Counted from the first letter of the stretch, positions 1-11,768 are shown. The stretch is DNA of 64,000 nt from Floccularia luteovirens (GCA_009739215.1 VSJF01000009.1:682001-746000); one strand, 5' to 3'. Notes: generated from the letters alone by a model not told the origin. Numbers and translations: made by a program.

Positions 1-1
1 T

Positions 2-187
2 GCTAAACCTTTGACGTCACCGTTGCCAGTATCCTCGTCAGCTAGTGCAGCACAGTCCCCTGGAGCCACTGCTACCGCCCCGCCTTCTGCATCATCGACT
101 CAAGCTTCGAATGATGCTTCAAATATTTTGATGCCCTACCTATACTTAACTGGAAGTACCATGGCTTTTACGCTTTTTCTTTGCTGA
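2..187 (+). CDS. 3' end of a probable GPI-anchored Ser/Ala-rich surface protein (partial)
   Basis: An open frame enters from the left window edge and ends in TGA at 185-187. The visible 61 residues are rich in Ser, Ala, Pro and Thr, then show a small-residue patch (ASNDAS) and a final hydrophobic stretch ending FTLFLC. That layout is the usual fungal GPI-anchor signal: low-complexity O-glycosylated stalk, cleavage site, hydrophobic tail. The globular part lies outside the window, so the function cannot be given. It converges on the SurE-like gene. An exon boundary inside the visible part is not excluded. Confidence 0.6.
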   Translation, partial: AKPLTSPLPVSSSASAAQSPGATATAPPSASSTQASNDASNILMPYLYLTGSTMAFTLFLC

Positions 188-718
188 GAAAAATATTCGA
201 GTTCTTCCTTATTATATTAATCTCATAATGTATATTATTTTTTAACACCTATTTCACGTAGCATTTGTGACCAAAGGACACGCCACTTTTGGTGCTATTT
301 TTTTTGAATTCCGAAACACGATCATTGACCTATGGAGATTTTTACATGCGTTATAAGTTACTGTCTACGGAGACTGGAAGGAGAGTATATGTTTATGACT
401 ATTACTCCCTAGAGTCGCGTTGCCGGCCCCTCGAGCAAGCATGTTTCCTTTTAACACCTCTCCGAACATATTCTTATTCCATATCGTTCATTTCGGGTGC
501 AAATTTATGGCGCATGGTATGATGAGAATTTATAAAGTTGTCCTGCCAACCTTGTGTCCGACAGCCCCGTGTATGAATACACTGCTGTATACCTTCGATT
601 AATACACGTCACAAGTTTTGTATATCTCGGTACTACTACATGGTACATTTGTTGCCCTATTTTCATCTTTGACTATCAGATACAAAGTTATGTCGTATAC
701 AGGACATGGACAAAGTGC
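188..718. other. Intergenic, between two convergent 3' ends
   Basis: AT-rich sequence between two convergent genes. No coding potential, repeat or RNA gene was recognised; short open frames here have no family resemblance. Confidence 0.5.
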
Positions 719-1933
719 TTAAGCAGCTGGTAGACAAGACAAGAGCGGATGTAGCCTATGCAAAACAAAGGCTTGGGTTGCAGCATCGACATCCTTCTTG
801 GTGGTTGCGTTGAAAACAGTAACACTGACGAAACAACCTGCTGTGGAACGAACGGTAGAAGTTTCATCTGGCAAGTGGTTTGTACCACATGTCTCGACGT
901 CAGTAGCATTTGCGTCGACAATAAGTCTTGTGAGGATAAACTCAAAGCTTGAAGGTGCAGGACAGTTGACTGTAGAAGGGAAGTTAACGTTGATGCTGAC
1001 CCCGTGAGGGAGTATATTCGTGTGTCTCTGCTTGACGAACCCATGGATGAACTTCAAAATGAGGTCGGTGTAAGTGAAAGCAGCAATTGTAACATTTGCG
1101 GTGGGGTCTGTAGTAAGCGTGGTGTAAGAAACCTGCGCAACGCTTGATCCGGAGAAGGCGATGGACGGAATGCCTTCAATGGCTGATTCTGATGCTGCAC
1201 CACTGCATTTTTATCGGTCAATGGCATCCGGGAGAAAGGTCAAGTGTCACTTACACAGTACCAGAGCCAGTTATTCCAGCTCCAAGGTTATCTGAATTTT
1301 AAGATTAGATATAGTATACAACAAGAAGAATTGCTTAACAGACTCACTCCCCACATTAGAGCCGCTCACAACAAAATCGGGCTTCGAACCGAAAAATCGT
1401 GGAGCGAGCGTCTGAATTCCGAATCTCACTGCATCCACCCTTGAAAAAAGTTGTGTCAACAGGTCTTAGTTCGAAATGCACTGCTTGTACTCACGGGAAC
1501 GCGTGGACATAATTAAGTCGTGCTGAAGCGAAAGTGTATAAGCACTCAGAAAGTCATTGATCAGGTTTGGGACAGCGTACGGTTGCTGGCATTGAAGCCG
1601 ACGGCAGGCGCACCAGTCGGACATGTGTCAAACTCGCAGGGGGCACTGAGAATGGTTGGCGCGGCTGTAGAAGATCCTGTTCCGGACCTATTGTCTGCTG
1701 GAGCTGACAGAACTACCTATAATATCAACAGGCGTATAAGCACATTGTAAATTATAGCATTCATCAAAACGAACGTCAAACCCTGCAGCTTGGAGTGCGT
1801 CGAACTCGGCGCGGATTTGAGCGACAGCCCAGCCATCATCGTTGGTCAGGATGATCTTCTGCCTAACTTTATCTTTACCGCATGCTTGCAAAGCAAGACT
1901 GAGCAGACAAGATGCAACGATAAATTTCCACAT
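719..1933 (-). CDS. Secreted SurE-like 5'/3'-nucleotidase / acid phosphatase
   Basis: Six exons read by eye join into a SurE-family protein of about 300 residues. The N-terminus starting at 1933 (MWKFIVASCLLSLALQACG) is a signal peptide, so the enzyme is probably secreted. Family motifs follow in order: LTNDDG (metal-binding Asp pair), SAPADNRSGTGSS, the NPRLNYVHAFPVDAVRFG block, SGSNVGNN, and GTVGAASE. Known SurE proteins are metal-dependent phosphatases acting on nucleotides and other phosphate esters; the secreted fungal branch probably scavenges phosphate. An upstream in-frame ATG at 1981 exists, but a TATA-like box at 1985-1991 and the signal peptide favour 1933. All introns are GT-AG; the first splits GFD|VVLSAP. 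The gene looks intact; the exact substrate is not predictable. Confidence 0.9.
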
Positions 1934-1984
1934 TTTTTTGGAGTTTGGATCGGGATGAGGCTTCAATCCTTTTGAACGCACTGT

Positions 1985-1991
1985 TTTTATA
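1985..1991 (-). promoter_or_regulatory. TATA-like box of the SurE-like gene
   Basis: TATAAAA on the minus strand, about 52 bases upstream of the chosen start codon. It lies immediately upstream of the alternative ATG, which argues against using that ATG. Confidence 0.45.
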
Positions 1992-4693
1992 CCTTTGCAT
2001 TATCCGTGTGAATGTAAAGAGGGATATTTTTCAATTGTGAGTCTTTGTGGCGCTACATCGAACTGCTTTGGACAAACCATATGGGTAAGATAAGAAGGTG
2101 AAGGAAGAAGTTACCCTGATCCTTCGTGTGCAATAAAAGAAAGACACGAGTGGGAAGGCACACTCGAGAATTTGTTTTGCTGACACATTGTTCCCACATG
2201 TTTTCCGAGGTATTGGATTAGCTCCCATTATTTTTCTCCATCGTGCCTACAATTTCGAATCTTCGTCAGTTAAATATATCATTTTTTTGATCAATCCGGT
2301 CTCTATTCTTTGCAACAAAGTCAAGACAGGAAGATTTAGAAATTTCCAGTGTTTAGAACGAAAATACAACAAAACGTAATCCAAACAGAGATTCGTACAC
2401 TTGTCAACATCTGCGCGAACAAGGTCCCAGAAAGGGAAATTTGGTTATGCACATGGTCAAGAGCTGCTGTTGAAGCCATCATCTCCGGCTGTAGAACGGA
2501 AGGTGTTTGACTTGAGTAAAGCAGGAGATTTGATATCTTGCTTCGACTACGGGCCATAGTACAAGGTTCAAATACACCTGTACCACTCATTGTCTGAAGA
2601 AAACACACACAAAAACTTGACAGATGCACCTAAAAGCAAAAAAAAAGTCATCCTCTTGTTCCGGTAGGTTCGGTTGGGTGAAATAGTTGCTGTAGTTCTT
2701 CAATAGATATAAATGACAGAACTAAATCAGGAGAGGAACGTAAGATAGAACAACTGTCAAACAGGTTCTCCCAATTGTAGATTTCTCAGCAATATGTTGA
2801 GCAAACTAGTAGAGATGAAATCACCTGACAAATAATAGACTGGATGAAATTTGCGAAATGCTGTGATCCGTCGTTAAGTTTTAGTCATACATTCAAAAAT
2901 GAGTATGAGTATACACGGAAACTACGTGGAGCCCTGATAATGTTGATTGAAGCAGCTACTGGGGTAGTTCTAGTAGCCCACTGTCCACTGATGTGTATGC
3001 CCCTGAGAAAACTCTATATATATCGATTTCATTTAGCCTAGACGCGCGTGGTTGACTTCAAAAGAAGAAAAGGTCAGGGTGCTGTGGAAGCAGAAGTGAG
3101 TACGACACGCTAACATAATGTTAATGAACCTTGACCGAAATAGAAGACGATGTTGTTTCACACAGTAACTGCGGAGTTTACAGTACAAACTCTGGTATAA
3201 CGTGTTCATCTGTGCTGCGCACAATGGACCAACGAGGACTCAGATATTCAAGCTTGTCAAGCTGAAGACTCAGTTGTTTGACGAACTCTCTTTGCTTCAG
3301 CGTCGACACATGCGAGATAGACATATTGCCTACAGTGCTCGGTAGGATGCTGCACAGAATTGAGTTAAAGTTCCTTTGCGGTTTGTAACCCATAAGTCAA
3401 TATGAAAGGATGTGCAGTTGTCGGTGTGAAATCGCACCTTCGACGATACATGATTTTCCATAAGTGTGGGGTCAGATATTATTAGCACAAGTCAATACCT
3501 TATCACGCGTCTTGCTTTCCACAATCTCTCACCCCATTAAATATCCATTGAACTGCGATCTTCTGTATGCTGTTTGTATGGAAGTAGAAGAATTAGGGTA
3601 GACTCATCACTGAAAGATAATAGAGACGTAAACACTCCTATGCCAATCACCAAGTCGATAAAAAGTAAATTGAACATATTTACCGTATGATATAAATCTG
3701 TTAGACCATAATAACCATTACGGCACACATACCTAGCATTACACAATAGATCCTGGTTCAGGAACAAGTTAAATCTTTCTAATTTTGCTTGAGGAACGTG
3801 CGCTCCAAACCTCCAGAGAAGAAATAGCAGAAACGCTGCATACGCGGAAGCACAACGGGATTTATTTGCGACTGAACGTGGGGAAAATGCTCTCTTGGTT
3901 CTGGTCAAGTGACTCGAGATGTCGTGGTGTGATAGTGTAAAGTAGAAAACAGGGCATTCATCGACTTTGACCTCATTTTCATGGCTGTTATGATATTCAT
4001 CTCCCTGAGCATTCATATCTAAGTAGTCATGGTGGCTGCGAATATTCAGATACAATACTAATCAAGTGCGCAGTAAATAGGGCCTAACTTATAGTAGTGG
4101 TGCCTTATAACGATGAGACTTCTAGTGCACATGTGTGGTGCCTTGTCGAACTCCAAGAAGTTGAAAATTTTTCGTGGTCACGAGAAAACCTTCCAACGCT
4201 CCGGGATCTCACCTTGAACAAAAATCACATATATGGAAGTGTGTAATATGTTTAATTTGGAGAGTGTGCACTGTGCATGTGAAAGTTGGCGTCCTTCAAA
4301 TGACCCCCAAAACAAGTTCTTTGCACTTCCGTTGTTAAGTGTTGTTATGTGCTGTTATGTTTAGAAGCTTGATTAAAGGTGTACTTGTTTCTGTCATGTA
4401 AACGTAGGCTTGTTCGAACAAAGTCGCCTTCTCAGCAAGGAAACATTCACATTTTTTCCCATGGCTGCTCGATTCATGTCACTCGCCTTGGCCGTTGCGT
4501 TCGATAAATTGGCTATAGCTAGTAAGCTCTTCGCTGTTGATATAGTTGTTGGTGTCTTGTCAGACGAATGGCCCAACTGCATCCCCAATAACAAACATAG
4601 ATATAGTAGTAAAGCGAAGGGTATATCCTTTGGGAGAATACTACCACACGGGTATATGGCAAAGCGACAGTGGTGCTCCTGACAGGGGATGAA
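1992..4693. other. Gene-poor stretch with no recognisable gene
   Basis: About 2.7 kb without a gene I can recognise. The longest open frame (minus strand, 3537-4055, 172 codons) has a hydrophobic patch around FNLLFIDLVIGIGVF but no domain match, and its introns do not resolve. A minus-strand frame at 3178-3393 is also unassigned. The stretch borders decayed duplicated DNA, so it may be old gene debris, but I cannot show its source. Confidence 0.4.
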
Positions 4694-4940
4694 TTCCATT
4701 AGATACTTGCCATGCATGTGATTCCAAAGGGAAATAAGAACCCCCGCCATCCACAGGTAGCTTTGAGACTATTGATACAAATAAGCAAAGGCGTCATGAA
4801 GTAAGACATATAGCGATACAAGTCTAGAATTACGTTCCGTTTTTAAAACAGAAGATTAGAGACTCAAGTATGGAATGCAGTCCAATGTCAATTGTCCACA
4901 CTTCGAACGAACGATTGACTTGAGACCGAGCTTGTCATAT
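4694..4940 (-). pseudogene. Decayed NUP192 fragment with an internal micro-inversion
   Basis: Minus-strand sequence 4694-4795 matches NUP192 coding positions about 29717-29810, and 4891-4940 matches about 29575-29620. Between them, 4796-4890 matches 29625-29716 in the opposite orientation (plus strand). One block of about 95 bases has therefore been flipped in place. The copy has many substitutions, and the first 1.1 kb of the coding region, with the start codon, is missing (28466-29574). It cannot encode protein. It is the outer end of arm A, and the functional gene lies at the matching end of arm B. Confidence 0.87.
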
Positions 4941-5400
4941 TCACAAAGCGCGTTCCCGTCAAATAACAAGTACAAACGGACATCCATACAGTATTTGTTT
5001 GATTTAAAAAAATATCATTTTAGACTATTTGATTTTTGCTACATTATACGCCCAACTTTCCAAATAACAGTATTATAATTATGATGGGCGAGATAAACAG
5101 ACAGTGCGCAAAGCGTGAGGCTTTTCACGGGGCTTGTGGATTTAAGCATCGACAGGGCCTGCGCGGATCGTAAGGGAAGGTCGTAAATATCAAGAAATAG
5201 TCTAACCTGGACGCATTAAACGGTGGTAAAGCAAGTAACGTAATGTTTCCAACCTTTCGGTGTCTGTTTCACAAGGCTTTTGGTTTTTTACACCTTCTTC
5301 TTGACAGACCGCTCATGTAGTCAAATAGAGCAGGACTTTTCATGAAGCATTGAGCGTGGTATAGACCCCGAGATTGTCGTCTAAAAGACTTGATAGACAA
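4941..5400 (-). repeat. Degenerate copy of the NUP192 upstream region
   Basis: The reverse complement of this stretch aligns with 28135-28465, directly upstream of the NUP192 start. Shared blocks include CAAATAACAAGTACAAA at 4961 and ATGAAGCATTGA at 5342. About 75-80 percent identical by eye, with a non-matching insert around 5020-5160. Confidence 0.8.
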
Positions 5401-5560
5401 AGCCAATGGTAACTAGAGAGCTAGAGTTAGTGAGACACAAGACAACGGCGGCGAGTAGAACTTCTAAGAACTTGGTCTCTGTAAATTTATATGGAAGGTT
5501 TACTATAAGTTCAGTTGTAAGTAGGACTGGCAAAGGCATGTAGAAATATACACACCTAAG

Positions 5561-6015
5561 CAGAATAGCACTCGCCGAGCAAAGTGCAGAGCCCAGGAGC
5601 ATCCAAAACCACCACTTCACCCATGAGTGATCCGCTTCCCTGTCTGCCGTGGTGAGTGGCCAGAGCGACGATGGCATGCAACTGGGCACATTGACTTTTT
5701 AGAGGGGTGCCACACCTGGACCAGCACGCCGTCTACCCTCGGCGTTGAGTGCTGGTCCCACATCATACACACAGCAGCGTCCCATCATGTATGACTGAGT
5801 CAGGGTCAGCGGTCAGAAGCCCCGCGTTCCTGGGTGGTTATATAGTTGGACAGTGTGTTTTTGAAAGCCCTAAACTGGGGATATATCTTTTCACGTTACG
5901 TGTTATTTTGTTGCTGGGAGAGTTGACAGCGTTCTGCAGATGGCGATAGGCTGTGGACTGTGAAGAGACCCGGAGCCATAGGAACTCTGTACACAGCAAT
6001 CAGATACTAGGCAGA
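5561..6015 (+). repeat. Left arm of a smaller inverted repeat
   Basis: The reverse complement is nearly identical to 6434-6889. A third, more diverged copy lies at about 27465-27957 in arm B. This left copy lies in DNA present only in arm A, so it is the newest of the three. A 66-codon frame recurs in both arms only because the DNA is duplicated. Confidence 0.9.
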
Positions 6016-6166
6016 CACCGCCAAATTGTACTTATGATAAAAGTTTTATTGTCCCAGAACTTAAACAGTTAGAAGTAGCATGTAAGTGACTGAACATTTT
6101 GGTAGTAGTATAGGGTCAAGAAGAGTTGTAGATTCTGGTAATTTGAGCAGCATTTTTATAGATGTT

Positions 6167-6296
6167 CTTGGGTGTGAAAAGTTGGTTGGGTTTGTACAAA
6201 ACGCGTGATGCGGAAACTCACGTGAGACAATCTTTGTCATGTGAGCAGCGAGTCCCCATGCTTGGACCAAACACAACCAACTTTTCACGCCCAAGA
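6167..6296. repeat. Short hairpin with about 28-bp inverted ends (MITE-like)
   Basis: The left end (CTTGGGTGTGAAAAGTTGG...) is repeated in reverse complement at the right end (...CCAACTTTTCACGCCCAAG), with about 70 bases between. The hairpin lies in the arm-A-only insertion and is almost concentric with the 5561-6889 inverted repeat. No coding capacity; it could be a non-autonomous foldback element. No target-site duplication was established. Confidence 0.65.
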
Positions 6297-6433
6297 GCGA
6301 AAGCCCTTCCGCGTCTGACTCTTTGAGCTTTACCCCCAACCCACAAAATAATGACTGTTTGCTGATGTACCAATTTTCACCACCAATAGTAGTGGGACAA
6401 TTAATTTTCTACTGTGCGTACATGCTAATTGTT

Positions 6434-6889
6434 TGCCTGATAATATCTGATTGCAGTGTGCAAAGTCCCTATGGCTCCGGGTCTCATCACAGTCCACAGC
6501 CTATCGCCATCTGCAGAACGTTGTCAACTCTCCCAGCAACAAAATAACACGTAACGTGAAAAGATATATCCCCAGTTTAGGGCTTTCAAAAACACACTGT
6601 CCAACTATATAACCACCCAGGAACGCGGGGCTTCTGACCGCTGACCCTGACTCAGTCATACATGATGGGACGCTGCTGTGTGTATGATGTGGGACCAGCA
6701 CTCAACGCCGAGGGTAGACGGCGTGCTGGTCCAGGTGTGGCACCCCTCTAAAAAGTCAATGTGCCCAGTTGCATGCCATCGTCGCTCTGGCCACTCACCA
6801 CGGCAGACAGGGAAGCGGATCACTCATGGATGAAGTGGTGGTTTTGGATGTTTCTGGGCTCTGTATTTTGCTCGGCGAGTGCTATTCTG
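6434..6889 (-). repeat. Right arm of the smaller inverted repeat
   Basis: Matches 5561-6015 in reverse complement with very few differences. It is also collinear with about 27465-27957 of arm B, so this is the ancestral position of the sequence and 5561-6015 is an added copy. Confidence 0.9.
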
Positions 6890-7665
6890 TTCGTTCTGTG
6901 TCATTTCCTCCATTACATTTCTCGAGATATTCGCTGACATTGACTTCAGCATTAGTAATGACTGCAGATTTATCTGTAGTCACGTCCTGCAAGCATGTTT
7001 CACCACTGTTACCAATTTTGACATCTAATTTTGTGCAGCGTGATGTATCATAGCGTTGCAATGTAGAATTTTCGGGGATTTATTCCCTAGAAAGCCATAA
7101 GTTTAACTTGGTTGCCTACCTCCCAAGAATTTGCTGGTATTAAAAGCCTAAAGAGATTGCTGTCAAAACTCAAATGTGAAATTTTCAGGTTTTGACATTC
7201 CTCAACTACATAGCGCATAACAGGTACCCTGAATCGCTCATTTAGAAGTATGCTCTCACTTCGCCCTTACCGATGTATCATGCTGAAGTTGCCATAATTA
7301 CCTTCGCTGCTATTTGCACCACGCCCATCTAATTCGAAATACCTGCAGAGCTCCTGGTTAGGTTCGTTCATTCATTGAGGTGCATAGATAATTCGCATGT
7401 ACAGTGGTTATTTGCGACGACACTGTCAAGTCATTGGGTACTTACAACATCGGAACTTCCAAATATTTTACTTGATTTAATTATTGTATTAATTGCCTCA
7501 TACATTCACTCACAACATTCCATTTCATGTCATTTTAGATTGCTTGTTCAGAAAAATGCGTAAATTTATGCATGTGTGTTACTGAGTTACAATGTCAGCT
7601 GCAAGTAGTACGACGACAATCATTGATGTCATGTCTGTCAATAGTTGCAACAGCGGCTCATATTC
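6890..7665. other. Intergenic part of arm A, downstream of L1
   Basis: No gene recognised. The stretch aligns with 26722-27464 in reverse complement, with many substitutions and indels, so the duplicated intergenic DNA is decaying freely here. Confidence 0.6.
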
Positions 7666-9644
7666 CTATGAAGCCACACAGTCGTTGTTCACCAAATTGA
7701 ATCTATAGAAAGATGAGTATGATAGATAGTGCAAATAAAAGCAATAACATACCCAGAATCACACAACTTGGTAATACATTTACCACCTGTTCCGTCTGCG
7801 TTGGCTGTGCATCTACCAACACCCTTGGTACTCTTGGGAGCGTCTAAAAATCATCAATGAGCAACGTGGACGAAATCTGTTGATACATATCGCAGGAGAC
7901 ATACAGCAAGCAATCACGCCATCTGCGATGTCTTCTTGCCCAACACACTCGCAGCCCGCGGTGTCACTTACGACCAAGAATCTCTTGTCAGTGGGACAAT
8001 CACGGGTAGTCTTGTTAATGGTGGTGGCAACACAATCATTGCCTTGAGCTTGTGTTCTGTTGTCGTATTTAGTCACACACTTGGTGTATGTCAGTCATCA
8101 AAAAATATCTTACCCAGTGGGACAATTCGTTGCTCTACATTCAACAACCGAGAGATCAGAGCTCTGGAAGCAGCTTGCTTTAGCACCTGAAATAGAGGGG
8201 GCTATAAGCGCGATTAACAACTATCCCGGGCCTGGTACCAAAATGCAGACCTTTACACCAAGTTTGACCAGGAGCAGTTGGAGGAGCAGCAAGACATTGG
8301 CAGCCCTGCTCAGCAACAGCAGTAAGGTAAAAGTTTCCTGGAGGATTGGCAGAACATTTCGAATTGGTAAACGTTTGGTCAGTGCCACTCGAAACACAGT
8401 TCTTTCCTGCCGCATCCGGTTTGAAGCTGGTTTCATATCATCAGTAAATCAATAGTTCGAGGTTTGGCCTAAGCAAAAGACCCACCCAGCATTACACTTC
8501 ACACCGCATTTACCTTGTCCATTGGTAGTGGTGCAAACAGCTTGACCATTGGAAGGCGGCTTCGAACATACTGTAGATCCTGCGAATGATGGTTCATCCA
8601 TGTCATCACTGCATGCACAAGTACCATCTGCCTTGATGACGGTTGTATCCATGAAAGGAGGGCAAACAACAGGTTCTGGACCGGGGATTGGGGTGCTACC
8701 ACCTGGTCCATCGATGGGTGGCGGTGTGGCATCAGTTACACATCCAGTATTATCAGCATTCTTCTTGTATCTATCACCCAGTCAGATTTCAACTAGATGT
8801 CCATCAAATATCCCATACCCAGTGTTGCATTTGAACTGTAATGATTATTTAATAACTCTCAACGATTGGTTGTTCAAGACTTACTGTACATAAACCAGCT
8901 CCAACATTACCTGCAGATCGACACATGGGAACTGCATTGGCAGGAGCAGTCTTACATGGAGTACCAGCTGGGCTCGGGTTCTCGGGGCGGTCGCAACCAC
9001 ACCCTTGCTATATGTGGAAATAATTACACATTAGTGTCGTATCGAGACCTAGGAGAATTACTTACAGCCCTGGCGATGATCATTCCATAACCTGGAATAG
9101 TGCAATTTGCTGCAGTGGTCTATTGGTCGAATAAATATTAGATCTTCGAATGAAGTTGTGAAACGATACGTACTTCACGCATTGGAACACCCGGAGCAAC
9201 ATTGATAGGCTTGCAAGTACCATCCGCTGCAAGTTCAGCACTGCAATACATTTAACAAAACCCATGAATACTGAGAAAACTGTACATACTCGCTGGTGCA
9301 AGTCTTGACACAGCGAGAAGACCTCCCATCAACAGCCTGAGTACAGGCAGCCAATGCATATTTTGCCTCTCCACCTGGAGGAGCTGGATCAAATCAATGT
9401 TAGCTAAAACACAGCATCTAACAATACAGAATGACTTACGGCACTGTATAAATGCAGCAGGAGCATCTGCGGGAGTCCCGCAAGTACATTTGCCCTCTGG
9501 GTTGGCATATATTTTGGTGCCATCAAAGGTGGCACACGACGCTTGGGTATAAGTGTACTCATCACCTGCCGCAGAGACTGCGACAGCCTTCAGAGACAAG
9601 ATAATGAGAAGAGCTGAACTCAAAAGAGAGGAGATTGGAGGCAT
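7666..9644 (-). CDS. L1 (arm A): secreted modular cysteine-rich protein
   Basis: A multi-exon gene encoding roughly 430 residues. It starts at 9644 with a clear signal peptide (MPPISSLLSSALLIILSL). The mature part is cysteine-rich and modular: repeat units end in C-x-x-G-[F/Y]-x(6-9)-C, seen as KCNTGY, KCNAGF, CPTG and LCDSGF. At each of these sites a phase-2 intron splits the Gly codon (GG|gt...ag|N). A Pro/Gly linker (PPPIDGPGG) separates two halves. The apparent 34-nt intron near 8080-8115 is really about 58 nt, with its acceptor after ACAACAG. I do not recognise the family; extracellular or wall-associated is the safe statement. It is divergent from L2. The 5' half is almost identical to the arm B copy; the 3' half differs more. 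Confidence 0.82.
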
Positions 9645-9687
9645 TGAAAAATGCGGATGAGGTTGTACTCACCGCAAGAGTAGATAT

Positions 9688-9694
9688 ACTTATA
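9688..9694 (-). promoter_or_regulatory. TATA-like box of L1 (arm A)
   Basis: TATAAGT on the minus strand about 44-50 bases upstream of the L1 start. The same motif is at 24691-24697 before the other copy. Confidence 0.5.
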
Positions 9695-10662
9695 ACCAAA
9701 CGGATAGTGAGCCGAGGAGCGGCACCTTCCCCGCTGAGATTTTCTGCGTAGAAGGTGTTTTCATACAGTCGACAGCTGACTCCAATTGATTGTTCTAATT
9801 TTTCCTGTCAAGGTGCGTGAACAAAATGAAAACACCCTGGATGGAAATTGTCCCAAGGAGCCAACTTACGTCCGATACCGATTTAGGTCGGACAACTTGA
9901 GATAATGGAAGAATTTGATAGCTGGAATGATACTCGGCTTTCCGGGGTTTTCTGAGATAGGAACATCTGACTCGATGTTTAACGTAAAATATGCCTAGGA
10001 ATTGATGTGCATTTGTACGAAAGATTATCTTGTCTTAATTCGAAGCAACGTTTCGAGAATGAATTGAATTGAATGTGGTGCTAAGAGGCTTCTATACGAA
10101 GAGAAGTGAGATTTGAAAATTTGATGACTGATAACCTCAATGAATAAGCTCGCAATGAATGTACCGCTGACAATGATTGCCACAGTTCGGTTACGTCATT
10201 TGTTTTCCAGCCCTGGTGTTTCCAAACGACACTTCTTTTCCTCTGCTTTACTACTTACTTACTCTGTTCGCCTAAAGTCTTTCTTAGGTTTGCCATGCAA
10301 ATTTAACGGCCTCCGAAACGTATTTGTTTGCCACTCGCCGCAGTGTAACATTAACTTTCTCTTCGCATACGTAAACTTCGGCCTCAGGGAGTTTGAGAGT
10401 TCTGGATTGGCTAAAATGAACTCATGAACAGATATGGAACCGAATTGGCTTGCGATAGTAACACCGCAGGGTAGAAGATGTCAAAGGTACATATCCTTTC
10501 TTCTGTTGGAAAATCCACGTCCTGCATTTGACGGGTGATATGGGGTAATGAAGTCGTTCGGAGAAAATGGAATGACACTCATCCTCATAAGGAAGTAGTC
10601 GTTACTTTACATTTTGCTTAAGTAGCTCGTACTGCGATTCTAAAGGCCAAGTTCACGTCGAC
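9695..10662. promoter_or_regulatory. Shared divergent promoter region of L1 and L2 (arm A)
   Basis: About 1 kb between two divergently transcribed secreted-protein genes. It aligns with 23787-24690 in reverse complement, but with clearly more substitutions and indels than the genes on either side. No specific operator could be identified. A block around 10195-10300 is well conserved between arms. Confidence 0.45.
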
Positions 10663-11768
10663 ATGCGCCTTTTGCTTTATTTCGCTATCCTTTCTATCAC
10701 AATCTTGGGTTATAATACCCAACCTGCCCAAGCATGGGGCTTTGCTCCTATATTCATCAGGTGGCCCATTTGGAGGTCAATTCTCTTTGCCTCATAAATA
10801 ATGTAACATTCAACTCACACCTCTGTCACTAGTAACTGTTGCTGGCTCTGGCGTCTCTTTGGCTGGTGCCAACAGAGTGGTGGCCAACAGAACGCAGCCC
10901 CGACTACTCCACCCATCGTTTGTGGTGCTCAGTGCGTGCTCAATACACACTCCCACATGTGTTATACTCAACACGTAATATTATAGGACATTCTTATGGA
11001 ACGGTCAATGTCTTCCCTCTATCCAAAACTGCCCCACTTCTCCTAACAGCGGGATATATGCTTCGACATCCGCTCCATGTAGCTGCTCCCCTCCTGGTTC
11101 AACATTGGCTGGAAAGACTGAGTGCAGTTCGTGCCATTCATTCTTAAACACATCTTCCTTAGATCCTGATTTGATTCATAGTTCCACCCACAAATGGCAA
11201 TATGTATTGTGAGACTGCCTCCAATGGAGCTTCAAGCAAATGCCTTGTTAAATGTGATCCTGGGTAAAGTAAACCATCTTCATGGTATTTGATATTGACT
11301 CATCTATGTTCCCTTAGATATACGAGCACCGATGGTGTGACCTGCATTAAAGGAAAGTTGAAAGCTAGCGTCGACTGCAATCCCGGTGAAGTTGTAGCTC
11401 AGACAACTGTCGGTGGTGCTTGCTCATGCACGCCGTACGGTGCTCCAAATACACCGACTCTCCAAGCTTGCCGTAAGTTTAAACTAAAGCTCGGATTGCA
11501 ACTAGTTAACATGAAAAATTTGAAGCAAACATGGTGTTCAACCCTAATCCCCCACCTGGTGGGGTTCACGGTGAAATGACTTGCGTACCTCAAACTGGCC
11601 AAGTGGCTAAGTGCATGTACGTGCCCTTGTATTCATACTGAGCTATATTGATTCAAATGTGTTTGTAGTCAGGAGTGTGATACAGGGTAAGCATTCACAA
11701 TTATCCTTATAGTGCCTACTGACAGCTGCCTTAGATACAATCCAGCGGGTCAAGCTGCTTGTGTTTGA
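10663..11768 (+). CDS. L2 (arm A): small secreted modular cysteine-rich protein
   Basis: Starts at 10663 with a signal peptide (MRLLLYFAILSITILGYNT) and ends at TGA 11766-11768; about 230-240 residues over several exons. Two repeat ends match those of L1: KCDPG|YTSTDGVTC and ECDTG|YNPAGQAAC, again with phase-2 introns splitting the Gly codon. Other cysteine clusters (APCSCSPPGS, ACSCTPYGAP) resemble the CTCG/CGCD blocks of L1, so L1 and L2 are paralogues that share a module. Function unknown; secretion is inferred. One internal exon boundary near 11470-11530 was hard to place. The sequence is essentially identical to the arm B copy, introns included. Confidence 0.78.

Noticed and set aside
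3537..4055. A 172-codon minus-strand frame with a hydrophobic segment, weakly reminiscent of the PIG-Q/GPI1 core
   Set aside because: The following WPAGLKLN-type signature of that family is absent, introns do not resolve, and neighbouring fragments do not extend the match.
5749..6701. A 66-codon frame occurring twice in opposite orientation (5749-5949 plus, 6501-6701 minus), at first sight a duplicated small gene
   Set aside because: The identity extends over the whole 455-bp repeat without coding bias, and the third copy at 27717-27902 does not keep the frame. It is duplicated non-coding DNA.
8060..8120. A 34-nt intron in L1
   Set aside because: It would break the frame. A 58-nt intron using the next AG, with a GACTAAAT branch site, restores it in both copies.
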